47,836 nucleotides of DNA from Bacteroidia bacterium (GTDB lineage: Bacteria; Bacteroidota; Bacteroidia; B-17B0; Aurantibacillaceae). Position numbers and translations under genes: made by a program. The stretch spans positions 1 through 47,836 of the forward strand of contig JALHPG010000014.1 of NCBI GenBank assembly GCA_022842625.1, written 5' to 3'. The notes beneath the pieces were generated by a model. That model worked only from the letters and a program-made list of their open reading frames with translations, was not told where the DNA came from and made no database searches. Below are positions 15,508 to 24,607 of this stretch, piece by piece. The stretch's first letter is position 1. Each line of letters starts with the position of its first letter.

Positions 15508-16836
15508 ATGGATCCGTTGAAAGAAAAATTTAAAGCTAAAGCAGAAGTTTTAGCAGCAGACATTAAAGACATAATTAAAAATCATGGCGATTTAAAATTA
15601 GGAGAAATTACTGTAGCACAAGTATACCAAGGTATGCGTGGTATGGTTGGTATGGTAACCGAAACATCACGATTAGATCCTGAAGAAGGAATTCGTTTTA
15701 GAGGATACACCATTCCTGAGTTACGCAAGGCTTTACCCAAAGCTCCGGGCGGCACAGAGCCTCTACCTGAGGGAATTTTTTATTTAATGTTGGTTGGTGA
15801 ATTACCAACTCAAGAAGATGTTACTTTTATTACAACAGAATGGTTAAAGCGTAATAACGTTCCTAAACATGTATTTGATGTTATTGAACAATTACCGGTT
15901 GATACGCATCCTATGACACAATTTGTAATTGGTGTTATGGCCATGCAAACAGAATCTGTTTTTGCAAAAGCTTATGCTAAAGGCATGAGTAAAAAAGAAT
16001 ATTGGGATTATGCATACGAAGACAGCATGAATTTAATTGCTCGCTTACCTCGTATAGCAGCATATATTTACCGTCGTAAATACAAAGGCGGTGTGCATAT
16101 TGAGCCGGATCATAAATTAGATTGGGCAGCAAATTTTGCTCACATGTTAGGTTACGAAGAGTTTGATATGAAACGTTTAATGCGTTTATATTTAACTATT
16201 CACGTTGACCACGAAGGTGGAAACGTTTCTGCACACACTACACACTTAGTAGGCTCTGCGTTAAGTGATCCATACTTAGCATTTGCTGCAGGTATGAACG
16301 GATTAGCCGGTCCTTTACACGGTTTAGCAAATCAAGAAGTTTTAAATTGGATAATGGAATTAAAAGAAACTTTAGGTGGTGGTTTACCAACTAAAGAACA
16401 AATTGCAGAATACATTAAGAAAACTTTAACTGAAGGAAAAGTTGTACCGGGATACGGCCATGCTGTATTACGTAAAACAGACCCTCGTTTTACTGCACAA
16501 CAAGATTTTTACAAAACATACATTAAGCATGATGATATTTGCGAAATAGTGCAAATGGTTTATGAAGTAGCCCCTCCTATTTTAGAAGGAACTGGAAAAA
16601 TTAAAAATCCTTGGCCAAATGTAGACGCTCACTCTGGAGCATTATTAGTGCACTATGGTATGTATGAATTTGATTTTTATACTGTTTTATTTGGTGTTAG
16701 CCGTGCCTTAGGTGTATTGGCAAGTTTAATTTGGGACAGAGCTACAAACTCTCCAATTGAAAGACCGGGCTCTCTTACCACTGAGAACATCAAAGCTAAA
16801 ATTAAAGCTGCACAAGAAGCCGCAAAAAACGCTTAA
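15508..16836 (+). CDS. gltA: Citrate synthase, mitochondrial-like type I
   Basis: A 442-residue protein that condenses acetyl-CoA and oxaloacetate to citrate. The three catalytic residues occur in the eukaryotic context: His in GPLHGLANQEVL, His in PGYGHAVLRKTDPR and Asp in PNVDAHSGALL. The RFRGYTIPELRKALP region and overall length also match mature mitochondrial citrate synthase (about 437 residues), not the hexameric E. coli-type enzyme. Type I enzymes are usually dimeric and not inhibited by NADH, which would follow here if the regulation matches. The ATG at 15508 is well supported. It is followed by a clear terminator at 16855-16887, so it is probably monocistronic. A eukaryote-like gltA is known from some bacteria; direct transfer cannot be judged here. 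Confidence 0.95.
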   Translation: MDPLKEKFKAKAEVLAADIKDIIKNHGDLKLGEITVAQVYQGMRGMVGMVTETSRLDPEEGIRFRGYTIPELRKALPKAPGGTEPLPEGIFYLMLVGELPTQEDVTFITTEWLKRNNVPKHVFDVIEQLPVDTHPMTQFVIGVMAMQTESVFAKAYAKGMSKKEYWDYAYEDSMNLIARLPRIAAYIYRRKYKGGVHIEPDHKLDWAANFAHMLGYEEFDMKRLMRLYLTIHVDHEGGNVSAHTTHLVGSALSDPYLAFAAGMNGLAGPLHGLANQEVLNWIMELKETLGGGLPTKEQIAEYIKKTLTEGKVVPGYGHAVLRKTDPRFTAQQDFYKTYIKHDDICEIVQMVYEVAPPILEGTGKIKNPWPNVDAHSGALLVHYGMYEFDFYTVLFGVSRALGVLASLIWDRATNSPIERPGSLTTENIKAKIKAAQEAAKNA

Positions 16837-16854
16837 ACAAAACTTAAATTATTA

Positions 16855-16887
16855 AAACCTGTTTCTTACCGAAACAGGTTTTTTTTT
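16855..16887 (+). terminator. Intrinsic terminator after citrate synthase
   Basis: A perfect 11-bp stem AAACCTGTTTC (16855-16865) and its complement (16871-16881), loop TTACC, followed by a run of T. It lies 19 bases after the citrate synthase stop codon and just before the patatin gene. Confidence 0.9.
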
Positions 16888-16899
16888 GAAAAAATAGAA

Positions 16900-17667
16900 A
16901 TGAAAATAATTGGATTATCATTATCAGGTGGAGGTGCCAGAGGATTAGGCCATATAGGTGCAATAAAGGCCTTAGAAGAATTTGGTATTGCTCCTACTAT
17001 AATTTCAGGAACGAGTGCCGGGGCTTTAATTGGCGCATTTTATGCAGCCGGGTATGATACAGAAACACTCATTAAGATCTCAAAAAAATCTGATTTTTTT
17101 AGCATTAGACATATTTTGTTTGGAAAAGCAGGTATTTTAAGCATGGATGCTTTTGAAACATTAATACAAGAACATATTCCCGGTAATAATTTTGAATCAT
17201 TAAAAAAAACACTTTATGTTGCCGCAACCGACATTGTTAATTGTAAAACTATTTATTTTTCATCCGGCACATTATCCAAAGCAGTTATGGCTTCGTCCTG
17301 CATTCCTATGGTTTATGAACCAATAAAATATAATGACACTTATTTATCAGATGGGGGCTTAATGAATAATTTTCCGGTAGAAATAATAAGAGATAAATGT
17401 GATTTTTTAATTGGTGTGTCTGTTAACTCCATAAGTAACAAAATTGAACATCTGCATATGAAAGATATGTTAGACAGGAGTTTTCATTTAGCTCTTGGAG
17501 GCAGTATTCCTGAAAAGGCAAAACTGTGTGACCTATTTATTTCCCCTCCAGAAATGAGTCGCTTTAGCATGTTTGATATGGATAAAGTAGATGAAATAAT
17601 TGAATATAGCTACCAATACACAATTGATTTCTTAAAAACCTTAAACTTTAATAAAGATCAAATTTAA
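16900..17667 (+). CDS. Patatin-like phospholipase family protein (RssA-like)
   Basis: A 255-residue protein with a patatin fold. The oxyanion-hole motif SGGGARGLGHIG is at about 8-19, the nucleophile elbow ISGTSAGALIG (GxSxG) at about 36-46, and the catalytic aspartate in SDGGLMNNFP at about 150-159. All parts of the Ser-Asp dyad are present, so it is probably an active lipid acyl hydrolase. The start has no signal peptide and the size is that of the short bacterial RssA/YchK group, so it is cytosolic. It sits between terminators on both sides and is thus its own transcription unit. The substrate is not predictable from the sequence. Confidence 0.92.
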   Translation: MKIIGLSLSGGGARGLGHIGAIKALEEFGIAPTIISGTSAGALIGAFYAAGYDTETLIKISKKSDFFSIRHILFGKAGILSMDAFETLIQEHIPGNNFESLKKTLYVAATDIVNCKTIYFSSGTLSKAVMASSCIPMVYEPIKYNDTYLSDGGLMNNFPVEIIRDKCDFLIGVSVNSISNKIEHLHMKDMLDRSFHLALGGSIPEKAKLCDLFISPPEMSRFSMFDMDKVDEIIEYSYQYTIDFLKTLNFNKDQI

Positions 17668-17710
17668 AATAGTATTATAAACTGGATCAAATAACAAACC
17701 TTGATTCCAT

Positions 17711-17745
17711 AAAAAAAGCCATCAATAAATTGATGGCTTTTTTTT
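17711..17745. terminator. Bidirectional intrinsic terminator
   Basis: A stem formed by AAAAAAAGCCATCAA (17711-17725) and TTGATGGCTTTTTTT (17730-17744), loop TAAA. The A-rich and T-rich flanks let it serve both the patatin gene and the convergent OmpA/TSP3 gene. Confidence 0.9.
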
Positions 17746-17761
17746 GGTTGATTTATTTTTT

Positions 17762-20224
17762 TTATTTTGGTTGAGCTAATTCTTCCTTATAAATGATCTT
17801 CATCTCTACCCTACGGTTTTTCTGACGTCCTGCCGGAGTTGCATTATCAGCAATTGGCATCGTTTGTCCGAACCACTCGGTAAGGATCTTATCTCCTTTA
17901 GCGCCTTTTTTAACTAAGTAGCTCTTAACGGCATTAGCACGTTTTTCTGAAAGGTTAAAGTTCTTAGTTGCATCACCTTCGTTATCTGTATGACCAGATA
18001 ATTTAAGCGTCCAATCAGCTTCGTGAGCCTTAAGTAATTTAGCAAGATCATTTAATGAAGGGAATGATTTTGGCTTAATAATATCCTTAGCGGTTGCAAA
18101 CTCTAAACTTGCAAAAGCACGCTCTAATATTTTTTGCTCAGCAGCTTTCATTGGCGGTGGCGGTGGACAACCTTTGTATTGAGCCACACCGGAAACTGTA
18201 GGACAAGCATCATCTTTATCAAGGATACCATCTTTATCAGTATCAGGCCATGGACAACCTTTATTATCTTTTTCACCCGGAACATCAGGACAAGCATCAT
18301 TTTTATCTAAAGTACCGTCGCCATCTTTATCAGGACAACCTTTGTATTCTTTAGGTCCGAAAATATCAATACATAAGTCGTATTTATCTGGAGTTCCGTC
18401 GCCATCCTTATCAGGACAACCCATAAACTCAGCAATACCGGCTTCATCCGGACATTCATCTTCCTTGTCAATGATCTTATCACCATCTCTATCAGGGCAA
18501 CCTTTAAATTCTAACGGACCTTTATCATCCGGACAAGCATCTTCAGAATCTGTTATACCGTCACCATCTTTATCAGGGCAACCTTGTAACTCTTTAACAC
18601 CCGGTACATCCGGACATTTATCGTCTTTATCAGGAATATGATCGCCATCCTTATCAGGACAACCCATAAATTCCCAAACACCCGGTACATCTTTACAAAC
18701 ATCCAGTTTATCGCTGATCTTATCTTTATCTCTATCTTTTGGATGACCATAAGGAATTGGCACCTTAAGTAAGAAATATAAATTAGCACCATACATATCT
18801 GTAGTAAACAGACCCGGAACATTATTAGACCCTATAACCAATGGCCCTAATCGCACCATAGTTCCAACTAATAAATTTTCTCCGCGAACAGCCGCTAAAG
18901 TATTATAAGAGAATGGCAACGTTAACCCAAACCATTTATGGTCGAATCTCGGAGCTAAACTAATGTTGGTATAATCACGTACTTTAGTTACACGATTTGG
19001 CGTAAGGTTGCAAATGTTTGCAGATAAATTAATAAAAAACGGCTTCCAAATGTGGTAATCTGTTTGAAAATTTATTGCTGTAGGCAAGGCCATTTTAAAA
19101 GTTGTTTCACTTGGTTTTGTTCCAAAAACGTTGGTTAATAATGAGTCGAAGCTATTTACACCTGACACATCAATTGAACTTAAATCCCAAAAATTTATAT
19201 CAGCAGTAAAATCGTTTGATAAAGCTCCCTTTTTAAATCTAATACCGCCAATATCATTAACCGCCAAACTTACTTTTAATTTATATTTATTGTGATCCCT
19301 TCTCCACATATCCTTTTTATTATCCATATCATATTTATGACTTTGATAATCAGGACGCCATTCGTAAACAGCTCCAAGATCAAAACCAAAACCAGGGATT
19401 GATTCATATTTATAACTCGCCTTAACTTTATCAAAAGTTGCATTATCCTTTCCTAGCTCTACAAATAAAGGGTCAAGATTTGAACTATGACCATATGAAA
19501 CTTCAGACTTAAATAAACTCAAAGTATCAGAAGTAGTAAAGTTAAAATCTAAGTTTTTTATGTTTAAGTATGCGGCCTCTAAACCTTGTAATAACTTAAC
19601 AGTAACTCCTGCTTTTAAAAAATGCTCCCCGTCTTCCTTTAATACGCGAGCATAAGTTAAGCCGTATTCAGCCCAGGTCATTTGATTAAAGCTTAAATTT
19701 TTATTATTTAAGTTTGTTACCCACAAGCTTGGGTATTTAAACTCCTCAAAAGCCAATTTTGCAAGATTAGGAGAGATCCCATCAATATTCATATACGATC
19801 GTATACCCCAATTAAAGGCAAGGGCATTTTTTTTGTTTATTTGAAACATAAAAGATGGTAATACAACTCTATTAGCAAAATAAATAGATTTATTTTTATC
19901 GCTATTGGCCAAAACAAAATTATTTCTCCAGTAATCCGGAGCCGTTTTAATTGAATCTTGTCCCCAACTACCCGGGAAAACAGGGCTTGTAAGACTTCCG
20001 GAGTTTTTTAAAGCCGAACGCTTTACGCCAACATAATTGTTATCAAATGCAAATGCATTACCAACCAAAACTATATCAACTTTTAAACGGTTATCTACAA
20101 TATTTGCAGGGTTGCTAAATGCGCCAACAACACCAGCGTAATTACTGCTTTGTAAACCCAAAAAATCTTGAGCGCGTAAATTAAAACAGGTTATTAAAAT
20201 TAGAAATGGTAAAAGTTTTTTCAT
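17762..20224 (-). CDS. OmpA-family outer membrane protein with DUF5723-like N-terminus and seven TSP3 repeats
   Basis: An 820-residue envelope protein. A signal peptide (about 1-18, ending RAQ) precedes a beta-rich domain (about 19-490) resembling DUF5723, which is typically an outer-membrane barrel. Seven 27-residue thrombospondin type 3 calcium-binding repeats (about 497-687) follow, each with DxDxDGxxDxxDxCPD and GCP. A short polyproline hinge leads to a C-terminal OmpA domain (about 692-815), with SGHTDNEGD and NLSEKRANAVKSYL providing peptidoglycan contacts. It thus ties the outer membrane to the cell wall, with a Ca2+-stiffened spacer. The 81-base DNA period is coding, not a CRISPR. It ends at the shared terminator; a perfect TACATTTG -7 element lies 24 bases upstream of the ATG. 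Confidence 0.93.
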   Translation of the reverse strand: MKKLLPFLILITCFNLRAQDFLGLQSSNYAGVVGAFSNPANIVDNRLKVDIVLVGNAFAFDNNYVGVKRSALKNSGSLTSPVFPGSWGQDSIKTAPDYWRNNFVLANSDKNKSIYFANRVVLPSFMFQINKKNALAFNWGIRSYMNIDGISPNLAKLAFEEFKYPSLWVTNLNNKNLSFNQMTWAEYGLTYARVLKEDGEHFLKAGVTVKLLQGLEAAYLNIKNLDFNFTTSDTLSLFKSEVSYGHSSNLDPLFVELGKDNATFDKVKASYKYESIPGFGFDLGAVYEWRPDYQSHKYDMDNKKDMWRRDHNKYKLKVSLAVNDIGGIRFKKGALSNDFTADINFWDLSSIDVSGVNSFDSLLTNVFGTKPSETTFKMALPTAINFQTDYHIWKPFFINLSANICNLTPNRVTKVRDYTNISLAPRFDHKWFGLTLPFSYNTLAAVRGENLLVGTMVRLGPLVIGSNNVPGLFTTDMYGANLYFLLKVPIPYGHPKDRDKDKISDKLDVCKDVPGVWEFMGCPDKDGDHIPDKDDKCPDVPGVKELQGCPDKDGDGITDSEDACPDDKGPLEFKGCPDRDGDKIIDKEDECPDEAGIAEFMGCPDKDGDGTPDKYDLCIDIFGPKEYKGCPDKDGDGTLDKNDACPDVPGEKDNKGCPWPDTDKDGILDKDDACPTVSGVAQYKGCPPPPPMKAAEQKILERAFASLEFATAKDIIKPKSFPSLNDLAKLLKAHEADWTLKLSGHTDNEGDATKNFNLSEKRANAVKSYLVKKGAKGDKILTEWFGQTMPIADNATPAGRQKNRRVEMKIIYKEELAQPK

Positions 20225-20247
20225 GTGTACTTGTTTGATTAAAGAAC

Positions 20248-20255
20248 CAAATGTA
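20248..20255 (-). promoter_or_regulatory. -7 promoter element of the OmpA/TSP3 gene
   Basis: TACATTTG on the minus strand is a perfect TAnnTTTG. The expected TTTG at 19 bases is absent, as at several other genes here. The rest of 20225-20455 is AT-rich and shows no gene. Confidence 0.4.
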
Positions 20256-20455
20256 ATTAATTTCTTTTAAAAAAAATGAAGAAAATAAAACAAGGCAAAC
20301 TTTATTTAAAACTGTCTTTTTTTTCTGAGAAATAATTTGTTGATTCTAGATTCAATTTTGGCGCATTTCCTTTATTTTTAGGTAATTGTAAACTATTATA
20401 ATATAATTTCAATAACAATTAATCAAATTATTACCTTTACGTTCCTTAAATAGAT

Positions 20456-21526
20456 ATGTTAGAAAAATTAGAAGAGATCAAACGCCGTTACGAAGATGTA
20501 GAAGCAAAGTTAGCCGACCCAAAAGTGATCGCTGATATGAAATTGTTTAAAAAATTAAACATCGAATATAAAGAATTAGGTGAAATTGTTGAGGTTATAA
20601 ACGTTTACAAAAAGGTACTTACCGATATGGAGCAAGCTAAAGAAGTTTTAGCCACCGAAAAGGATAAAGACTTTTTAGATATGGCTAAGGCAGAATTAGA
20701 AGAGAATAGAGAAAAAGAGATCAAATTAACCGAAGAGATCAGATTATTGCTTATTCCAAAAGACCCTGAAGACAACAAAAATTGTGTAATGGAACTTAGA
20801 GGCGGAACCGGTGGTGATGAAGCTGCTATTTTTGCCGGAAATCTTTTTGAAATGTATAGCCGCTATTGCGAGAAAAAAGGCTTTCAGTTAGAAGTAGTAG
20901 ATTCAAGTCCAGGTACCATGGGCGGTTTTAAAGAGATCGTATTTAATGTAAAAGGCCCAGGCGCTTATGGCATATTAAAATTCGAAAGTGGCGTGCACCG
21001 TGTGCAACGTGTGCCGGCCACCGAGGCATCAGGCCGTGTGCATACCTCTGCGGCTAGCTTAGCAGTTTTACCCGAGGCCGAAGAGTTAGATGTTGACATA
21101 AAAGATTCTGATATTGACATGGCAACCGCACGAAGTGGTGGAGCCGGTGGACAGAACGTTAACAAGGTTGAGAGTAAGGTAATATTAACTCACAAACCTA
21201 CAGGACTTGTGGTTACTTGTCAAACAGAACGAAATCAATTAGGGAACAGAGAAAAAGCAATGAACATGCTTCGCTCAAAGATCTATGATATTGAATATCA
21301 AAAACGTTTGGCCGAAACAACTAAACGCCGTAAAACAATGGTGAGTACCGGCGATAGAAGTGCTAAGATCAGAACCTATAATTATCCTCAAAATAGAATT
21401 ACCGATCATAGAATTAACGAAACACTTTATGACCTTACCGGTTTTATGAGTGGCGATATTCAGGAAATGATAGATAAATTACAATTTGCTGAAAACGCAG
21501 AAAGACTTAAAGAAGGCGGACTATAA
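20456..21526 (+). CDS. prfA: Peptide chain release factor 1
   Basis: A 356-residue release factor that reads UAA and UAG in the ribosomal A site and triggers peptide hydrolysis. The codon-recognition tripeptide PAT (187-189, in [10 protein letters not shown]) identifies it as RF1 rather than RF2, and the catalytic GGQ (231-233, in [12 protein letters not shown]) is intact. The N-terminal helical domain and length are normal, with no programmed frameshift. It begins with ATG at 20456 with little space for a promoter beyond an imperfect TACCTTTA element at about 20432-20440. The downstream LOG gene is 99 bases away in the same direction and may be cotranscribed. Confidence 0.97.
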   Translation: MLEKLEEIKRRYEDVEAKLADPKVIADMKLFKKLNIEYKELGEIVEVINVYKKVLTDMEQAKEVLATEKDKDFLDMAKAELEENREKEIKLTEEIRLLLIPKDPEDNKNCVMELRGGTGGDEAAIFAGNLFEMYSRYCEKKGFQLEVVDSSPGTMGGFKEIVFNVKGPGAYGILKFESGVHRVQRVPATEASGRVHTSAASLAVLPEAEELDVDIKDSDIDMATARSGGAGGQNVNKVESKVILTHKPTGLVVTCQTERNQLGNREKAMNMLRSKIYDIEYQKRLAETTKRRKTMVSTGDRSAKIRTYNYPQNRITDHRINETLYDLTGFMSGDIQEMIDKLQFAENAERLKEGGL

Positions 21527-21625
21527 AAAATTATAAATTATAAATGTTAGATGATAAATTAAAGATCAATTTCTATACTTAACCCCCTCATTTAACATTT
21601 AAAACTTAACATTTAAAATTACGAT

Positions 21626-22339
21626 ATGACCCCAGAAGGAGAAGACAAAATACGTAGCGCATTTGCAAATAAAGACTGGAATGACATTAAAGCGCAAAAC
21701 AGCTGGCAAATTTTTAAAATAATGAGCGAGTTTGTTGAAGGTTTTGAAAAAATGAGTCGTATTGGCCCTTGTGTTTCTATTTTTGGAAGTGCACGTACAA
21801 AGCCTGAGAATAAATATTATCAATTAGCAGAAGAGATCGCTTTTAAACTTGTACAAGAAGGTTATGGAATTATTAGTGGTGGTGGGCCCGGAATTATGGA
21901 AGCTGCCAATAAAGGAGCTATGAGAGGCAAAGGAAAATCGGTTGGTTTAAACATTGTTCTTCCTTTTGAGCAAAAACATAATGATTACATAGATTCAGAT
22001 AAATGCATCAACTTTGATTACTTTTTTGTTCGCAAAACTATTTTCTTAAAATACTCGCAAGGCTTTATTGGTATGCCGGGAGGCTTTGGCACTATGGACG
22101 AATTATTTGAATCTTTAACCTTAGTTCAAACAAATAAAATTGCCAAATTTCCGGTGGTATTAGTTGGCACACAATATTGGTCGGGCATGCTAGAGTGGAT
22201 AAAAACCACCATGCTTGAAGATGAGAAAAACATTAATGCCATTGACTTGGATCTATTTAAATTAGTGGATACTGCAGATGATGCCGTAAAACACATTGTA
22301 GATTTTTATTCTAAATATTTATTAAAGCCAAACTTTTAA
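21626..22339 (+). CDS. LOG-family Rossmann-fold protein (TIGR00730)
   Basis: A 237-residue protein with the two signature motifs of lysine-decarboxylase-like/LOG proteins: SGGGPGIMEAANKGA (84-98), which holds nucleotide, and PGGFGTMDELFE (151-162, PGGxGTxxE), the catalytic loop. Family members are cytokinin-type nucleoside 5'-monophosphate phosphoribohydrolases in plants; bacterial versions more broadly cleave nucleotide N-glycosidic bonds, so lysine decarboxylase is a historical misnomer. The ATG at 21626 is the start. The TAA stop is immediately followed by the TTG of the acyltransferase gene, so the pair is coupled. The true substrate in this organism is unknown. Confidence 0.9.
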   Translation: MTPEGEDKIRSAFANKDWNDIKAQNSWQIFKIMSEFVEGFEKMSRIGPCVSIFGSARTKPENKYYQLAEEIAFKLVQEGYGIISGGGPGIMEAANKGAMRGKGKSVGLNIVLPFEQKHNDYIDSDKCINFDYFFVRKTIFLKYSQGFIGMPGGFGTMDELFESLTLVQTNKIAKFPVVLVGTQYWSGMLEWIKTTMLEDEKNINAIDLDLFKLVDTADDAVKHIVDFYSKYLLKPNF

Positions 22340-23233
22340 TTGAGCAAATGGATCTTTAAAATACTCGTTTTCCCTCTACTCTACTTTATCTCTATTTGGC
22401 CATTTTGGTTATTGCATGCATTTAGCAGCTTTTTTTACCTTATAATTTTTTATTTAATTGGTTATCGCAAAGCCGTTGTAATTCAAAATTTAAAAAATTC
22501 TTTTCCCGAAAAGTCCGAAAAAGAAATACTTGCAATTACCAAACAGTTTTACAAACACTTTTGTGATGTAATTTTTGAAACACTAAAACTTTACACCATT
22601 TCAAAAGAAGATCTAGCAAAGCGCTGTACCTTTAGTAATGAGGCGCTAAAAACCATGAATTCGTTTTTCGATAAAGGCCAAAGTATAGTTGGAGTAATTG
22701 GCCATGTTGGCAATTGGGAATGGGGGGCAATTTCGCATCAGATCTACTTTAAACAATTAATAACCGGTGTTTACCATCCATTAAGCAATAAAAGTTTTGA
22801 TGCCTTTATGTTAAAATTAAGAGGGCGCTTTGGCGGAAACATTGTGCCAATGAATGGCCTTTACAAAGAACTTTTAACCCTGAGGCAAAAAAACATTCCA
22901 ACCACTATTGGTTTAATTGCCGACCAAACTGCCCCGCCCGAAAGCGCCTATTGGACCACCTTTTTAAAACAAGACACACCTGTTTTTTTAGGGACAGAAA
23001 AGCTCGCTAAAAAATTCAATTACCCTGTTGTTTATCTCCCAATTACTAAAATAAAACGAGGCTATTATCAAATAGACGCTGTTATTATAACAGAAAACCC
23101 AAAAGACTTGGCCGAGGGCGAAATAACAAAACTACACACACTGGCATTGGAGAAAAACATTTTGCAACAGCCTGCTTTTTGGCTTTGGAGCCATCGCCGC
23201 TGGAAACACAAGCGACCTGCTAACCTCAAATAA
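22340..23233 (+). CDS. LpxL/HtrB-like lipid A acyltransferase
   Basis: A 297-residue membrane-associated acyltransferase. The N-terminal hydrophobic segment (about 7-41) is the membrane anchor. The catalytic HxxNWE-type motif is H122 with N125-W126-E127 in GHVGNWEW, typical of late acyltransferases that add secondary acyl chains to lipid A. Other family regions (NLKNSFPE about 50-57, LIADQTAPP about 192-200, FWLWSHRRWKH near the C-terminus) are present. The start is TTG at 22340 directly abutting the TAA of the upstream gene; no in-frame ATG or GTG exists closer. Bacteroidota lipid A is usually penta-acylated, so the exact acceptor position is open. Confidence 0.88.
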   Translation: MSKWIFKILVFPLLYFISIWPFWLLHAFSSFFYLIIFYLIGYRKAVVIQNLKNSFPEKSEKEILAITKQFYKHFCDVIFETLKLYTISKEDLAKRCTFSNEALKTMNSFFDKGQSIVGVIGHVGNWEWGAISHQIYFKQLITGVYHPLSNKSFDAFMLKLRGRFGGNIVPMNGLYKELLTLRQKNIPTTIGLIADQTAPPESAYWTTFLKQDTPVFLGTEKLAKKFNYPVVYLPITKIKRGYYQIDAVIITENPKDLAEGEITKLHTLALEKNILQQPAFWLWSHRRWKHKRPANLK

Positions 23234-23368
23234 TTTCATAAATTAAACTCATACATAAAAAAATAATTCTCATTTTTATACTTTAGAATTAAAACAAGAT
23301 CTTGATCTTATTTCTTAAAAAAGTAAAACAACAAACTAATCATTAACAGAACTAAAACTTATAAAAAC

Positions 23369-24526
23369 ATGGCTGATTTCTCTAAACACAAATTTGGCAC
23401 AAAGGCAATACACGCAGGAGCTGATGCTGATCCGTCTACCGGCGCAATTATGACCCCTATTTTTCAAACCAGTACTTACGTTCAGGAATCACCCGGCGTT
23501 AACAAAGGTTATGGTTATGCTCGCGGTAAAAACCCTACCAGAGAAGCGCTTCAAAAAAACATTGCAGCTCTTGAAAACGGTAAGCATTGTGTTTGTTTTA
23601 GTAGCGGAATGGGCGCAACAGATGCTGTAATGCGTATGCTTCGTCCGGGTGATGAAGTTATTACTGGCGATGATCTTTACGGTGGTTCATACCGTATGTT
23701 CACTAAAATTTATGAGAATTATGGTATTAAATTTCACTTCATTAATTTAACCAATGCCGATAATATTAAAAAATATATCACCCCTAACACAAAGTTAATT
23801 TGGGCCGAAACACCTACCAACCCAACAATGCAAATTATTGACATCGCAGCTTGTTCTAAAATAGCAAAAGACAATAATTTACTTTTAGCGGTAGATAATA
23901 CATTTGCTTCACCTTATTTACAAAATCCATTGGCTTTAGGTGCAGATATTGTTATGCATTCTGTAACAAAATACCTTGGCGGCCATAGCGATGTTGTTAT
24001 GGGTGCTCTAGTAATGAACGATGATAAATTACATGAGCAGATCTATTTTATTTTAAATAGTTGCGGTGCAAATCCCGGACCAATGGATTGTTTTTTAGTA
24101 ATGCGTGGTATTAAAACCTTGCATTTACGTATGGAGCGTCATTGCTTTAATGGCAGAAAGATAGCTGAGTTCCTTAAAACCCATCCAAAAATAGAAAAAG
24201 TATACTGGCCCGGCTTTACCGATCATCCAAACCACGAAATTGCAAAAAAACAAATGCGCGATTTTGGTGGTATGATATCTATTGTTTTAAAAGATAAAAC
24301 AATAGAGAACACATTTAAAGTAGCCTCATCGTTTGGTGTATTTTCTTTAGCAGAAAGTTTAGGTGGTGTTGAATCGTTGATCAATCATCCTGCAACTATG
24401 ACGCATGCTTCTATTCCAAAAGCAGAAAGAGAAAAATCGGGTGTTGTAGATAATCTATTACGATTAAGTGTTGGCGTAGAAGATGTTGAAGATCTGATCG
24501 AAGATCTTAAGCAAGCTTTAGGTTAA
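23369..24526 (+). CDS. PLP-dependent trans-sulfuration enzyme (cystathionine gamma-synthase/beta-lyase type)
   Basis: A 385-residue Cys/Met-metabolism PLP enzyme (fold type I). The Schiff-base lysine is K201 in SVTKYLGGHSD, cofactor contacts include FSSGMGA (about 77-83) and ETPTNPTMQ (147-155), and YGYARGKNPT (48-57) supplies substrate and neighbouring-subunit residues. Family members interconvert cystathionine, homocysteine and cysteine or release methanethiol; sequence alone does not decide between gamma-synthase, gamma-lyase or beta-lyase. No met or cys gene is adjacent. Length and ATG start are standard. The gap of 135 bases upstream shows no clear promoter. Confidence 0.93.
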   Translation: MADFSKHKFGTKAIHAGADADPSTGAIMTPIFQTSTYVQESPGVNKGYGYARGKNPTREALQKNIAALENGKHCVCFSSGMGATDAVMRMLRPGDEVITGDDLYGGSYRMFTKIYENYGIKFHFINLTNADNIKKYITPNTKLIWAETPTNPTMQIIDIAACSKIAKDNNLLLAVDNTFASPYLQNPLALGADIVMHSVTKYLGGHSDVVMGALVMNDDKLHEQIYFILNSCGANPGPMDCFLVMRGIKTLHLRMERHCFNGRKIAEFLKTHPKIEKVYWPGFTDHPNHEIAKKQMRDFGGMISIVLKDKTIENTFKVASSFGVFSLAESLGGVESLINHPATMTHASIPKAEREKSGVVDNLLRLSVGVEDVEDLIEDLKQALG

Positions 24527-24607
24527 TTAAAACAAGCTTTTTGTAAACATATTTAGCTTATTATAGATCAAATATTTATATTTATAAAACGTAAATAAAA
24601 AACACTA

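Noticed and set aside
18170..18700. Regular 81-base periodic sequence, at first sight CRISPR-like or antisense coding
   Set aside because: The period is the 27-residue TSP3 repeat of the OmpA-family gene on the minus strand; spacers are not unique sequences and there are no cas genes.
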